A stretch of 64,000 nucleotides of DNA from Photobacterium arenosum. GTDB lineage: Bacteria; Pseudomonadota; Gammaproteobacteria; Enterobacterales; Vibrionaceae. The position numbers and the translations under genes were made by a program. This document shows positions 19,986-30,319 of this stretch, in pieces (the stretch's first letter is position 1; each line of letters starts with the position of its first letter). The stretch covers positions 62,001-126,000 of the forward strand of contig NZ_JACYTP010000012.1 of the NCBI RefSeq assembly GCF_014841115.1, given 5' to 3'. The notes below the pieces were generated by a model, which saw only the letters and a program-made list of their open reading frames with translations, searched no databases and was not told where the DNA came from.

Positions 19986-21143
19986 ATGCGAAAGCTATTG
20001 AAGCAAGCTGTAGCGCTCGCTGTCGCTATTGGTGTATTGAGCGGCTGTGCCAGTGAAGAAGAAGCGGTGCAAATGGCACCTCTTCCTGCGGTTGAAAACC
20101 AGTTCACGCCTGTTCAGGACTGGACACGCAATATTGATGAAGGCGTACAGCATTATTACTCGCGTCTGTCTCCGGTGACGGGATACGGGAAGTTGTTTGT
20201 AGCCAGCCGTGAAGGCAAGGTGGAAGCTTTAGATCCGGCGACGGGTAAGAGCGTGTGGGAGCACGAGATTGCCGGCAGCGACAATGCTAAGTTGTCTGGC
20301 GGCCTGACGGTGGCTTACAACAAAGTCTTTATCGGCAGTGAAAATGCTGAAGTTATTGCGCTGGATGCAGAAACCGGTGAGCAAGCCTGGCGTGTTGATA
20401 TTGATGGCGAAGTGCTGGCTAAACCACTGGCGGATGAAGGCCTGCTGCTGGTGAACACCAGCCGCGGCATTCTACAGGCTTTAGATGCAGAAACCGGTGC
20501 GTCTAAATGGCAAATCAGCAGCGAAGTACCATCGTTGACGCTGCGTGGTGACAGCTCGCCTGTGTCTATCTCCGGCGGAGTATTCTGGGGGCAGGCCAAC
20601 GGTCGGTTGGCGGGTGCTTTCATTCGTAACGGCCAGCTTTTGTGGCAACAGCCTATCGGCCAGCCGCAGGGAGCGACGGAAATTGATCGCCTGGTCGACG
20701 TCGATGCTGCACCTGTGATTAACGGTGACCGCCTGTATGCTGCCGGATACAACGGCAATCTGGTATCCATTGATCTGCGTAGTGGCCAACAGGTGTGGAA
20801 ACGCAACTACTCTTCAGCGACTGACTTTGTGATCGACAGCGGCTTGCTGTTTCTGGTAACGGCAGAGGATCACCTGGTAGCCGTGGATATTCGCAGTGGC
20901 ACAGAGCTGTGGCAAAATACTGAGCTTGCTCACCGCATTCTCAGTGCTCCGTCTGTGATCAATGGGAAATTAGTGCTGGGTGACAGCCTGGGCTATCTGC
21001 ACTGGCTGGATACCCATACGGGTGAATTTCTTGCCCAGCAGCAAACCGATGGCAGCGGCATTGCTATCCCGCCGTTAGCGCTGTCAGATGGCTACCTGGT
21101 GGTGACCCGAGAAGGCAAATTGAGCAAAATGCATTTGCCTTAG
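19986..21143 (+). CDS. bamB: Outer-membrane assembly lipoprotein BamB
   Basis: Beta-propeller lipoprotein of the BAM complex that inserts porins and other barrels into the outer membrane. 385 residues. Lipobox VLSGC with Cys at C21. PQQ-like repeats show the recurring pattern of V.ALDAETG..W (for example EVIALDAETGEQAW, LQALDAETGASKW, LVAVDIRSGTELW). Ends the yfgM-bamB pair. Confidence 0.96.
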   Translation: MRKLLKQAVALAVAIGVLSGCASEEEAVQMAPLPAVENQFTPVQDWTRNIDEGVQHYYSRLSPVTGYGKLFVASREGKVEALDPATGKSVWEHEIAGSDNAKLSGGLTVAYNKVFIGSENAEVIALDAETGEQAWRVDIDGEVLAKPLADEGLLLVNTSRGILQALDAETGASKWQISSEVPSLTLRGDSSPVSISGGVFWGQANGRLAGAFIRNGQLLWQQPIGQPQGATEIDRLVDVDAAPVINGDRLYAAGYNGNLVSIDLRSGQQVWKRNYSSATDFVIDSGLLFLVTAEDHLVAVDIRSGTELWQNTELAHRILSAPSVINGKLVLGDSLGYLHWLDTHTGEFLAQQQTDGSGIAIPPLALSDGYLVVTREGKLSKMHLP

Positions 21144-21295
21144 TCACAGGCATATTCTGTGATAAGATTAACGCTTCGGCTCCTGTTTGTATTCACATCA
21201 GGGGCCGTTGTTATTCTACCCTTGACGTAGTGATTGTCGTTTGAGACAGACATTACTGTCATTAAGATGATGAAAAAGATAGAGGTAAACTCATT

Positions 21296-22804
21296 ATGAT
21301 TCCTGTAGTTGCCCTTGTCGGGCGCCCGAATGTGGGTAAATCGACGTTGTTTAACCGTCTTACCCGCACCCGGGATGCGCTGGTCGCTGACTTTCCTGGC
21401 CTAACCAGGGATCGTAAGTACGGTCGAGCAGAGCTCGAAGAGAACGAATTCATTGTCATCGACACCGGCGGTATTGATGGTTCCGAGGAAGGTGTCGAGA
21501 CCAAAATGGCGGAGCAATCGCTAACCGCCATCGAAGAAGCAGATGTTGTACTGTTTCTGGTTGATGGCCGTGCTGGCCTTACCGCATCGGATGAAGCCAT
21601 TGCCAAGCACCTTCGCAGCCGTCAGAAACCGACATTTTTAGTTGTGAATAAAATTGACGGTATTGATGCCGACAGCGCCTGTGCGGATTTCTGGCAGTTG
21701 GGCGTGGATGCTATGTATCAGATCGCCGCAGCCCAGAACCGTGGTGTGACCGCGCTGATGGAGCGTGCACTGGCACCTTTCGTTGAAGAATGGAAAGCAC
21801 GCCAGGCCGAGGAAGATGACGGCTTTGTCGATATCGAAAGCCTGGATTCCGCCAATGCCATCGAAAAGGCTAACCTGACAGAAGAAGATGCAGAAGCTGC
21901 CTATAAGCGACTGCAGGAACAACCTATCAAACTGGCGATTATCGGTCGCCCGAATGTGGGCAAATCGACTCTGACTAACCGGATTCTCGGTGAAGAGCGT
22001 GTTGTTGTTTACGACATGCCCGGCACCACGCGTGACTCCATTTACATTCCGATGGAGCGGGACGGTCAGGAGTACGTGCTGATTGATACCGCAGGTGTGC
22101 GTCGCCGCAAGAATATGAATGAAGCGGTAGAGAAATTCTCGGTTATCCAGACACTGAAAGCCGTTGAAGATGCCAACGTGGTGCTGCTGATCATTGATGC
22201 CCGTGAAAATATTTCGGATCAGGATTTGAGCCTGCTTGGTTTTGCGCTCAATTCCGGCCGTTCGCTGGTTATCGCAGTGAACAAGTGGGATGGATTGGAT
22301 AACGAAGTCAAAGAGCGGGTGAAATCAGAGCTTGATCGCCGGCTTGGCTTTGTCGATTTTGCTCGCATCCACTTTATCTCTGCCCTGCACGGCACGGGTG
22401 TGGGCCATTTGTACGAATCTGTGAAGGAAGCGTACCAGTCGGCGACTAAGCGTATCAGTACCTCCCTGCTGACCCGTATTATGCAAATGGCACAGGATGA
22501 CCACCAGCCGCCTATGATCCGCGGCCGCCGGGTGAAACTGAAATATGCCCACGCAGGGGGTTATAATCCGCCCATCGTTGTGGTGCATGGGAACCAGGTG
22601 AACGACCTGCCGGGTTCCTATAAGCGTTATCTGATGAACTACTTCCGTAAGACACTGGACATGATGGGAACACCGATCCGGATTCACTTCCATAACAGTG
22701 ATAACCCATTTGGTAATGAGAAACGTCAGAAGCTGACTGTGTCTCAGGAGCGGCAGCGTAAACGCCTGACCAATGCCCTGAAGAACAGGGACCGCAACCA
22801 GTAA
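21296..22804 (+). CDS. der: Ribosome biogenesis GTPase Der (EngA)
   Basis: Essential GTPase with two tandem G domains and a C-terminal KH-like domain; helps assemble the 50S subunit. 502 residues (E. coli 490). G1 motifs GRPNVGKS occur twice (residues near 8 and 216); G4 motifs NKID and NKWD are both visible. The linker between G domains is acidic and slightly long. 152 bases separate it from bamB; a TTGACG at 21222 may be part of its own promoter but no good -10 follows. Confidence 0.98.
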   Translation: MIPVVALVGRPNVGKSTLFNRLTRTRDALVADFPGLTRDRKYGRAELEENEFIVIDTGGIDGSEEGVETKMAEQSLTAIEEADVVLFLVDGRAGLTASDEAIAKHLRSRQKPTFLVVNKIDGIDADSACADFWQLGVDAMYQIAAAQNRGVTALMERALAPFVEEWKARQAEEDDGFVDIESLDSANAIEKANLTEEDAEAAYKRLQEQPIKLAIIGRPNVGKSTLTNRILGEERVVVYDMPGTTRDSIYIPMERDGQEYVLIDTAGVRRRKNMNEAVEKFSVIQTLKAVEDANVVLLIIDARENISDQDLSLLGFALNSGRSLVIAVNKWDGLDNEVKERVKSELDRRLGFVDFARIHFISALHGTGVGHLYESVKEAYQSATKRISTSLLTRIMQMAQDDHQPPMIRGRRVKLKYAHAGGYNPPIVVVHGNQVNDLPGSYKRYLMNYFRKTLDMMGTPIRIHFHNSDNPFGNEKRQKLTVSQERQRKRLTNALKNRDRNQ

Positions 22805-22812
22805 ACACCCAG

Positions 22813-22840
22813 ACCCGGCTGATTGAGCCGGGTTTTTTTT
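22813..22840 (+). terminator. der terminator
   Basis: ACCCGGCT, 5-base loop, AGCCGGGT and eight T. Strong intrinsic terminator. Confidence 0.93.
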
Positions 22841-23232
22841 GATCAGAGCAAACCGCCAGAGGATCATGTTACCGGGGGAAAGGGATCGATGAGCGAAGAT
22901 TATCCTGTTAGCAGACTTGTTTTTGATCGTATCACTATGACGCTAAGCCCCTGTAAATACAGCACTGACAGGCGAGCAAGCGAACTGATTTCGAATTTCC
23001 ATATATGCTGGATCTTATCTAAATAGAACACTTGGTTAGACTTTTGTGCTGTTTAAAATTCATATACAGAACATGTAACTTATGCTTTCGGGAACTGTAT
23101 TGATAAATGTTCTTTTTGGAGGTGATCGCTGATCAGCCGGGACTTTGTCGTTGATCAAGCCACTGTTGCCGATCTCTGCTATTGATACACTTAAGCAGAT
23201 AACACTGATCTGCATACTCAGGAGCGTGCGAT
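22841..23232 (+). other. Intergenic region with a possible small ORF
   Basis: The 390-base stretch between der and yfgJ is AT-rich in its second half (22985-23110). It holds one short frame, 22889-23026 on the plus strand, 45 codons, beginning MSEDYPVSRLVFDR, with a purine-rich ribosome site (GGGGGAAAGGG) a few bases before the ATG. I do not recognise the product; a good ribosome site is the only argument for it. No RNA gene is evident. Confidence 0.3.
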
Positions 23233-23472
23233 ATGTCTCAGCCACTTTGTCCGGAATGCCGGCTCAATCTTGTCTGGCAGCATCAAGGCTATTTTTGTCT
23301 TCACTGCGAACGCAGGGCGATAAAACATGCCACTTGTCACGATTGCGGACACCCGTTAGAAAGCCTCAATGCTTGTGGTGCCACCAGTTATTTCTGTGCG
23401 CACTGCAATGAACTCAAGTCAAAGTCTCAAGCCTTGATCACTTATACTCTGGCAGATAAAACCACGGAGTGA
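23233..23472 (+). CDS. yfgJ: YfgJ-family zinc-ribbon protein
   Basis: Small protein of unknown role with two or three zinc ribbons: CPEC..., CLHC, CHDC, CGATSYFCAHC in 79 residues. E. coli YfgJ (71 residues) sits in the same place after der and has the same spacing of CxxC pairs (DUF1407). AGGAG lies just upstream of the ATG. Function not established; metal binding is inferred from the cysteines. Confidence 0.85.
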   Translation: MSQPLCPECRLNLVWQHQGYFCLHCERRAIKHATCHDCGHPLESLNACGATSYFCAHCNELKSKSQALITYTLADKTTE

Positions 23473-23579
23473 CCTGTTACTACCAGTGCGAAAGCCGATC
23501 TGTGACGGGTTTTCTCACTTTTTACCGCATGAACCATACTCATTGATAGCCAATTCCACTCCTTTGATTTATTCTCATT

Positions 23580-23594
23580 TGCTAATAATTATCA
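23580..23594 (+). promoter_or_regulatory. Fur box upstream of the dual-ATPase ABC gene
   Basis: TGCTAATAATTATCA differs at one position from the 7-1-7 Fur consensus TGATAATnATTATCA. It sits 30 bases before the start codon. TTTGAT at 23563 and TAATTA at 23586, 17 bases apart, could be the -35 and -10, so Fur binding would block the promoter. Strong AAAAGGA ribosome site follows at 23609. Confidence 0.7.
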
Positions 23595-23623
23595 TTTATT
23601 AAGATCAGGAAAAGGATTCCGGT

Positions 23624-25237
23624 ATGGATAAGCAGTGTCCGCTGCTGACGGTAGACAAGCTGTCAGTATCATTCACCATGGAGACAGGCATCGTTGATGC
23701 GGTAAAGCAAATCAGCTTTAGTGTGGACAAAGGCCAGACTCTGGCACTGGTGGGGGAGTCGGGTTCAGGTAAATCCGTCACTTCTGGCGCTGTCATGGGG
23801 CTGCTGCCGAAAAATGCCTGGGTCGATCCCGACAGCCAGATTCATTTTCAGGGAACCGATTTATTATCGCTGCCGGAAAACGTGTTGCGGGGCTACCGAG
23901 GTGGTAAGATAGCAATGATCTTTCAGGAGCCTATGACTTCGCTCAATCCCTATATGCCAATTGGGGAGCAAGTGGCTGAAGCGATTCGCTGCCACCGCGA
24001 TGTCACGCGAAAAGAGGCGATGGAAGAAACGCTGGTGCTCTTTGAGCGGGTACAGCTTCCTGAGCCGCGCAAGCGACTTCGTCACTATCCTCATGAGTTC
24101 TCCGGCGGGCAGCTACAGCGGATCATGATTGCCATGGCGTTGGCGAATAAGCCTGACCTGCTGATTGCGGATGAGCCGACCACAGCGCTGGATGTCACAG
24201 TGCAGGCAGAAGTGCTGTCGTTACTTAAAGAGATCCAGGCTGAGATGGGGATGGCAATTCTGTTTATTACCCATGACCTTGGTGTGGTGCGCCATTTTGC
24301 CGATGATGTGGTGGTGATGTGTAAAGGCGAAGTGGTTGAGGCCGGTCATGTTGACAAGGTCTTTCATGCGCCAGAGCACCCGTACACCAAAATGCTGCTT
24401 GACGCTGAGCCTAAGCCGGGCGAGGTGAGCGATAAGCATCACGCCCCCGTTATCCTGGACGCCCAGGATATCAAAGTCAGCTATGTGCTGAAGTCAAACT
24501 GGCTGGGCCAGCCGATCGAACACCTGGATGCGGTGAAGGGCATCAGTCTGACATTACGGCAGGGAGAAACGCTGGGAATTGTTGGTGAATCCGGTTCGGG
24601 AAAATCCACTCTCGGCCGCGCTCTGATGCAATTGCTGCCGTTTAGTGGTGCTGTCAGCTTTGATGGCAGGAAACTGGGCGAGATGACGGCCAGAGAGCGT
24701 TTTGAACTCAAGCGTCACATGCAGATGGTCTTTCAGGACCCCTATGGTTCACTGTCACCCCGGATGACCATCGGTGAGATCATCACTGAACCTCTGACTG
24801 TTTTTACCCAAATGACAAAAAGTGAGCGCATCCAGAAGGCGCGAAAAGCACTGGACGAGGTGCGCATGGATCCCGCCAGTATCAACCGCTATCCGCATGA
24901 GTTTTCCGGCGGTCAGCGTCAGCGGATTGCGATTGCCCGCGCCTTGGTCTCTGAGCCTAAGTTTATTCTGCTGGATGAACCGACATCGGCGTTAGACCGC
25001 TCGGTACAGCTCACTGTGCTGGAGTTGCTCAAAGACATTCAGCGTCGCCATAACATTGGTTATGTCTTTATCAGCCATGATCTGGCCGTTGTGCGTGCCA
25101 TTTCAGACCATGTGATGGTGATGCAGCGTGGTGAGGTGGTCGAGCAGGGTACGCCTGAGCAGATTTTTGACCATCCGCAGCAGGCGTATACCCAACGTCT
25201 GATCAGCGCCTGTATGTTGGTGGAAGTCGCTGCCTGA
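23624..25237 (+). CDS. yejF: Dual ATP-binding ABC protein of the peptide/metallophore (Opp/Dpp/Yej) type, orphan
   Basis: A fused pair of ABC ATPases, 537 residues (E. coli YejF 529). First half: Walker A GESGSGKS (near residue 44), signature FSGGQLQRIM, Walker B LLIADEP; second half: Walker A GESGSGKST (near 324), signature FSGGQRQRIAIA, Walker B ILLDEP, each followed by the OppD/F C-terminal motif (PEHPYTKMLLDAEP, PQQAYTQRLIS). It would power import of a peptide or peptide-like metal chelate. No binding protein or permease gene lies near, so partners must be elsewhere. The Fur box suggests iron control. The exact substrate is unknown; yejF is the nearest relative I recognise. Confidence 0.85.
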   Translation: MDKQCPLLTVDKLSVSFTMETGIVDAVKQISFSVDKGQTLALVGESGSGKSVTSGAVMGLLPKNAWVDPDSQIHFQGTDLLSLPENVLRGYRGGKIAMIFQEPMTSLNPYMPIGEQVAEAIRCHRDVTRKEAMEETLVLFERVQLPEPRKRLRHYPHEFSGGQLQRIMIAMALANKPDLLIADEPTTALDVTVQAEVLSLLKEIQAEMGMAILFITHDLGVVRHFADDVVVMCKGEVVEAGHVDKVFHAPEHPYTKMLLDAEPKPGEVSDKHHAPVILDAQDIKVSYVLKSNWLGQPIEHLDAVKGISLTLRQGETLGIVGESGSGKSTLGRALMQLLPFSGAVSFDGRKLGEMTARERFELKRHMQMVFQDPYGSLSPRMTIGEIITEPLTVFTQMTKSERIQKARKALDEVRMDPASINRYPHEFSGGQRQRIAIARALVSEPKFILLDEPTSALDRSVQLTVLELLKDIQRRHNIGYVFISHDLAVVRAISDHVMVMQRGEVVEQGTPEQIFDHPQQAYTQRLISACMLVEVAA

Positions 25238-25254
25238 CAGGATGAGCGATGATA

Positions 25255-26604
25255 CTAGTCGCTGACTATAGAGCGTATATTGCCATCGGCCAGCGTGGTT
25301 TGCAGTGTATCACCGGTGTTAACCTGGCTGGCACTGCGGATCACCTGGCCGTTCTCGTCGCGGGTAATCGAATAACCCCGGGCCAGTGTTGCCAGCGGGC
25401 TGACGGCATCGAGTTTTTCAGTCGCCAGAGCCAGCTGGTGGCTGGCTTTAACGAGCCTGCGGTCCATGGCATCGAGTAAACGACGCTGGTTGGTGGCCAG
25501 CTGAGTACCTAACCTTTCCAGCTGATGGGCCGGTGAATGCAGCATCAGTTTATAGTCACTGCGATGCAGGTGTTGCTGACGGTCTGACACCTGCTTGCGC
25601 ATCGCCCGTTCCAGACGGCTTCTCAGCTCATCCAGGCGCTGGCTTTGCTGGTTAAGTTGTACTTGCGGATGCTGGCGATCCAGCCTGTGTTGCCAGCGAA
25701 CGAGCTGGCTTTGCCTGACGGACAGATAGTGCCGCATTGCATGCCGCAGTTGTTGCTGGTGCTGATGGATTTTCTGCATCTGTGCGCTGAGATCGCGGCT
25801 GACCAGTTCGGCGGCGGCGGAAGGTGTGGGTGCCCGCATGTCGGCGACAAAGTCTGCGATCGTCACATCCACTTCATGACCGACCGCACTGATAATGGGG
25901 ATCTGGCTGGCTGCGATGGTGCGGGCCACAATTTCCTCGTTAAAGGCCCATAAATCTTCCAGTGAGCCGCCGCCACGTCCCACAATCAGCACATCACATT
26001 CCAGGCGTGTGTTGGCTCGGCCTATGGCCTGCGCAATCGAGATAGCGGCGCCTTCACCCTGTACCATAGTGGGGTAGATAACGACAGGTAAACTGGGATC
26101 CCGGCGCTTGAGCACCTGGAGAATATCGTGCAGGGCAGCCCCGGTTTTTGAGGTGATAATGCCCACCCGTTTAGGTTGCTCAGGCAGCGTTTTTTTCAGT
26201 GTCTGGGCAAACAATCCTTCTGCTGCCAGCTGCATTTTCAGTTTTTCGAACTGCTGCTGCAGACGGCCATCCCCTTCGGGCTGCATGCTGTCGATAATCA
26301 GCTGATAATCACCCCGTGGCTCGTAGAGCGACAGCCGCGCTTTCACTAACACCTGGTTGCCGTTCGCCGGGCGAAAGGTGACACGCTGGTTGTTGCCCCG
26401 GAACATGGCGCATTTAACCTGTGCCCGGGCGTCTTTCAGGGTGAAATACCAGTGACCGGACACCGGCGCTGAAAAGTTAGACAATTCACCGACCAGCCAG
26501 ACAACCCCCATTTCATTCTCAAGCAAAAGGCGAACCTGAGCATTCAGACTGGACACTGTATAGATACGCGAATTCTGGGATGAGGCAGTACTGTAAAGAC
26601 TCAC
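25255..26604 (-). CDS. xseA: Exodeoxyribonuclease VII large subunit
   Basis: Large subunit of the nuclease that degrades single-stranded DNA from both ends. 449 residues (E. coli 456), N-terminal OB fold ([19 protein letters not shown]) and catalytic core with [31 protein letters not shown] and [28 protein letters not shown]; coiled coil around residues 260-340. GTG start; no good ribosome site. Convergent with the ABC gene with only 17 bases between the stops and no visible terminator; divergent from guaB. Confidence 0.97.
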   Translation of the reverse strand: MSLYSTASSQNSRIYTVSSLNAQVRLLLENEMGVVWLVGELSNFSAPVSGHWYFTLKDARAQVKCAMFRGNNQRVTFRPANGNQVLVKARLSLYEPRGDYQLIIDSMQPEGDGRLQQQFEKLKMQLAAEGLFAQTLKKTLPEQPKRVGIITSKTGAALHDILQVLKRRDPSLPVVIYPTMVQGEGAAISIAQAIGRANTRLECDVLIVGRGGGSLEDLWAFNEEIVARTIAASQIPIISAVGHEVDVTIADFVADMRAPTPSAAAELVSRDLSAQMQKIHQHQQQLRHAMRHYLSVRQSQLVRWQHRLDRQHPQVQLNQQSQRLDELRSRLERAMRKQVSDRQQHLHRSDYKLMLHSPAHQLERLGTQLATNQRRLLDAMDRRLVKASHQLALATEKLDAVSPLATLARGYSITRDENGQVIRSASQVNTGDTLQTTLADGNIRSIVSD

Positions 26605-26813
26605 GACAAGGAAACCTGTGGTTGCAGGAAATTAGTTCTGAAGAGGATGGTGCACGATTTTGATAGCAGTATCAAATGAATGTAGCCGCAAGGAAGGCTG
26701 AAAAGCGTACAGGCGTAGAGAGGCCCTGAACTACGGCCCGCAGCTTGGTCACTTAAACCGGAATATATTACGTATCAACGGAAAAGTGTCAATAAAAAAG
26801 ATTTAATTTTTTC

Positions 26814-26842
26814 TAGCCAAACGTTTGCTTCGTACGTATAAT
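26814..26842 (+). promoter_or_regulatory. guaB promoter with PurR box
   Basis: AGCCAAACGTTTGCTT (26815-26830) matches the PurR consensus ANGCAANCGNTTNCNT with one mismatch. A perfect TATAAT lies at 26837-26842; TAGCCA, 17 bases upstream at 26814-26819, is the likely -35. The operator covers the -35 and spacer, so PurR with hypoxanthine or guanine would block polymerase. Confidence 0.88.
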
Positions 26843-26897
26843 TTGTTCGCAATATTTTATCCCTTCTTTAAAACCTTACATGGTGTGAGATATTGCG

Positions 26898-28364
26898 ATG
26901 TTACGTATCAAACAAGAAGCTTTGACCTTTGATGATGTCCTGCTAGTTCCGGCACATTCGACTGTTCTTCCTAACACTGCCGATCTGCGCACCCGTCTGA
27001 CCAAGACCATTACTCTGAATATCCCTATGGTATCTGCCTCCATGGATACAGTAACGGAAGGCCGACTGGCAATTGCGTTGGCCCAGGAAGGGGGAATTGG
27101 CTTTATTCACAAGAATATGTCAATTGAGCAACAGGCACGTGAAGTGCGCATGGTGAAGAAATTTGAAGCCGGTGTCGTGCAGGAGCCGGTGACGGTGAAG
27201 CCTTACCAAACCATTTCTGATGTGAAACGTCTGACGGAAGAAAACGGCTTTGCCGGTTTCCCTGTTGTAGATGACAACCACGCGCTGGTGGGTATCATTA
27301 CCGGCCGTGATATCCGTTTCGTGACCGACCTGACACAGAAAGTAGAAAGCGTGATGACCTCGAAAGAGCGTCTTGCTTCTGTGACGGAAGGTGCGTCCCG
27401 TGAAGAAGTCGAAGCCGTGATGCAAGCGCATCGCGTCGAGAAAGTACTGGTGGTGAATGACCAGTTCCAGCTTAAAGGCATGATCACTGCCAAAGACTTC
27501 CAGAAAGCCGAGCGTAAGCCGAATGCCTGCAAAGATGAGCAGGGTCGTCTGCGTGTGGGTGCTGCCGTTGGCGCAGGTGCCGGTAACGAAGAGCGCGTGA
27601 AAGCGCTGGTAGAAGCTGGTGTCGATGTGCTGCTGATTGACTCGTCTCACGGTCACTCTGAAGGTGTACTGCAGCGTATCCGCGAAACCCGTGCGGCTTT
27701 CCCTGAGCTGCCGATTGTCGGCGGTAACGTGGCGACGGCAGAAGGTGCGCGTGCCTTGATCGAAGCCGGTGTCAGTGCAGTGAAAGTGGGTATTGGCCCG
27801 GGTTCAATCTGTACAACCCGTATCGTGACCGGCGTGGGTGTACCTCAAATTACGGCGATTGCTGATGCAGCGGCTGTCGCTAATGAATATGATATCCCTG
27901 TGATTGCCGACGGCGGTATCCGTTTCTCCGGTGACATGTGTAAAGCCATTGCGGCGGGCGCATCCTGCGTTATGGTCGGCTCTATGTTTGCCGGTACCGA
28001 TGAAGCGCCGGGTGAAGTCGAGTTGTATCAGGGGCGTGCCTACAAGTCATACCGTGGTATGGGCTCTCTGGGTGCGATGTCTAAAGGGTCTTCTGACCGT
28101 TACTTCCAGACGGACAATGCGGCTGACAAACTGGTACCTGAAGGTATTGAAGGGCGTGTCGCTTATAAAGGCCACCTGAAAGAAATCGTACACCAGCAAA
28201 TGGGCGGCCTGCGCTCAAGCATGGGCCTGACCGGCTCACCAACGATTGAAGACCTGCGCACCAAAGCGGAATTTGTCCGTATCTCCGGTGCGGGTATGCA
28301 AGAGTCGCACGTTCACGATGTGACTATCACCAAAGAAGCGCCTAACTACCGTATGGGCTCATAA
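26898..28364 (+). CDS. guaB: IMP dehydrogenase
   Basis: Converts IMP to XMP with NAD, the committed step to GMP. 488 residues, the standard length. Two CBS domains lie at about residues 93-205 inside the (beta/alpha)8 barrel; the catalytic Cys is in [13 protein letters not shown], and the mobile flap starts at residue about 385. Transcribed with guaA; controlled by PurR. Confidence 0.98.
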   Translation: MLRIKQEALTFDDVLLVPAHSTVLPNTADLRTRLTKTITLNIPMVSASMDTVTEGRLAIALAQEGGIGFIHKNMSIEQQAREVRMVKKFEAGVVQEPVTVKPYQTISDVKRLTEENGFAGFPVVDDNHALVGIITGRDIRFVTDLTQKVESVMTSKERLASVTEGASREEVEAVMQAHRVEKVLVVNDQFQLKGMITAKDFQKAERKPNACKDEQGRLRVGAAVGAGAGNEERVKALVEAGVDVLLIDSSHGHSEGVLQRIRETRAAFPELPIVGGNVATAEGARALIEAGVSAVKVGIGPGSICTTRIVTGVGVPQITAIADAAAVANEYDIPVIADGGIRFSGDMCKAIAAGASCVMVGSMFAGTDEAPGEVELYQGRAYKSYRGMGSLGAMSKGSSDRYFQTDNAADKLVPEGIEGRVAYKGHLKEIVHQQMGGLRSSMGLTGSPTIEDLRTKAEFVRISGAGMQESHVHDVTITKEAPNYRMGS

Positions 28365-28474
28365 CACACGGACTGGACCGGTTGCTGAGGCAGCCGGTCT
28401 GCGTTAATCCGACGATTTTTCCTGGGGTGGTGAGCCGCCCCTTTTGATTGCAATTGATATTTGAGACTGCCCGA

Positions 28475-30052
28475 ATGACCACAAATATTCATGATCAACG
28501 TATTCTTATCCTGGACTTTGGTTCCCAATACACACAGCTGATCGCACGTCGTATCCGTGAAATCGGCGTGTACTGCGAACTGTGGAGCTGGGATGTGGAA
28601 GAGGCGGATATCCGCGATTTCAATCCTAACGGTATTATCCTGTCTGGTGGTCCGGAGAGTGTCGCGGCAGAGAATTCACCTCGCGCCCCTCAGTATGTTT
28701 TTGAAGCTGGTGTGCCTGTTCTGGGTGTGTGTTACGGCATGCAGACCATGGCTGAGCAACTGGGCGGAAAAGTGGCCGGTTCCCACGTGCGTGAGTTTGG
28801 TTATGCGCAGGTTGAAGTGATTGAGCCAACGGCGCTGCTGAAAAATATTGAAGACGCTGTGGCAGAAGACGGTAACGCCCTGCTGGACGTCTGGATGAGC
28901 CACGGTGACAAAGTAGTCGAAATCCCTGCTGATTTCGTGAAAGTCGCCGCCACTGAGACCTGCCCGTACGCCGCGATGGCGAACGAAGAGAAACACTTCT
29001 ACGGTGTGCAGTTCCACCCGGAAGTGACTCATACCCGTCAGGGTCTGCGTCTGCTGGAAAACTTTGTTCTCAACATCTGTGGCTGTGAGAAGCTGTGGAC
29101 GCCATCTACCATCATTGAGGATGCCATTGCCCGCATCAAGGATCAGGTAGGTGACGATGAAGTGATTCTGGGCCTGTCCGGCGGTGTTGATTCATCGGTT
29201 GTGGCTATGTTGATCCACCGTGCTATCGGCGACAAGCTGACCTGTGTGTTTGTTGATAACGGTCTGCTGCGTCTGAACGAAGGTGAGCAGGTGATGGAAA
29301 TGTTCGGCGATCATTTTGGTCTGAACATTGTGCATGTCAAAGCAGAACAGCGTTTCCTGTCGGCTCTGGCCGGTGAAGCGGATCCGGAAGCCAAGCGTAA
29401 GATCATCGGTCACGTGTTCGTTGATGTGTTCGATGAAGAATCGAAGAAGCTGCAAAACGCCAAGTGGCTGGCTCAGGGCACTATCTACCCTGATGTGATC
29501 GAATCTGCGGCGTCTAAAACCGGCAAAGCACATGTCATCAAGTCGCACCACAACGTAGGTGGCCTGCCGGAAGATATGGCTATGGGTCTGGTTGAGCCGC
29601 TCAAAGAGCTGTTCAAAGACGAAGTGCGTAAGATTGGTCTGGAACTGGGTCTGCCGTACAACATGCTGTACCGTCACCCGTTCCCTGGACCAGGTCTGGG
29701 TGTGCGTGTGCTGGGCGAAGTGAAGAAAGAATACTGTGACCTGCTGCGCCGTGCGGATGCCATCTTCATTGAAGAACTGCATAAAGCCGACCTGTACAAC
29801 AAGGTTTCTCAGGCCTTCACTGTCTTCCTGCCGGTTCGTTCTGTCGGTGTAATGGGCGATGGCCGTAAGTACGACTGGGTGGTATCGCTGCGCGCGGTAG
29901 AAACCATCGACTTCATGACAGCCCACTGGGCACACCTGCCATACGACTTCCTGGGTAAGGTATCCAACCGCATCATCAACGAAGTGGACGGTATCTCCCG
30001 CGTGGTTTACGACATCTCCGGTAAACCACCAGCGACGATTGAGTGGGAATAA
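28475..30052 (+). CDS. guaA: GMP synthase (glutamine-hydrolysing)
   Basis: Aminates XMP to GMP with glutamine and ATP. 525 residues, the E. coli length. The class I amidotransferase domain has catalytic Cys in [10 protein letters not shown] and the His/Glu pair in FHPEVTHT; the ATP-PPase P-loop is [11 protein letters not shown]; the C-terminal dimer domain ends KPPATIEWE. The ATG at 28475 matches the E. coli start; an ATG nine codons earlier is rejected. 110 bases separate it from guaB; the gap holds a GACCGG/CCGGTC hairpin. Confidence 0.98.
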   Translation: MTTNIHDQRILILDFGSQYTQLIARRIREIGVYCELWSWDVEEADIRDFNPNGIILSGGPESVAAENSPRAPQYVFEAGVPVLGVCYGMQTMAEQLGGKVAGSHVREFGYAQVEVIEPTALLKNIEDAVAEDGNALLDVWMSHGDKVVEIPADFVKVAATETCPYAAMANEEKHFYGVQFHPEVTHTRQGLRLLENFVLNICGCEKLWTPSTIIEDAIARIKDQVGDDEVILGLSGGVDSSVVAMLIHRAIGDKLTCVFVDNGLLRLNEGEQVMEMFGDHFGLNIVHVKAEQRFLSALAGEADPEAKRKIIGHVFVDVFDEESKKLQNAKWLAQGTIYPDVIESAASKTGKAHVIKSHHNVGGLPEDMAMGLVEPLKELFKDEVRKIGLELGLPYNMLYRHPFPGPGLGVRVLGEVKKEYCDLLRRADAIFIEELHKADLYNKVSQAFTVFLPVRSVGVMGDGRKYDWVVSLRAVETIDFMTAHWAHLPYDFLGKVSNRIINEVDGISRVVYDISGKPPATIEWE

Positions 30053-30086
30053 TTTCCTTATTCAAATACAGTCATAATTATTGAAG

Positions 30087-30118
30087 AAAGGCGCCTGCAA
30101 GGCGCCTTTTTCTTTTTC
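30087..30118 (+). terminator. guaBA terminator
   Basis: AAAGGCGCC, loop TGCAA, GGCGCCTTT, then TTCTTTTT. The 200 bases that follow, up to the AbgT gene, are strongly AT-rich and hold no recognisable gene. Confidence 0.93.
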
Positions 30119-30319
30119 CTGTCATCAGGAATACCTTAAGACTTATTGCGGTTTAACAAACTTTATATAAATCACCGTTTGGTTATTTATTCTGATTGTT
30201 TGATTTTTTTGTTAATTTTTATGCTTCTCTATTAATTATTAATGGTTTTACTGACTTGCATTGATGGGGTAGTCTTTAGCGATTTTTATACTCATTCGAT
30301 TTAATAAGGAAGTACGACT

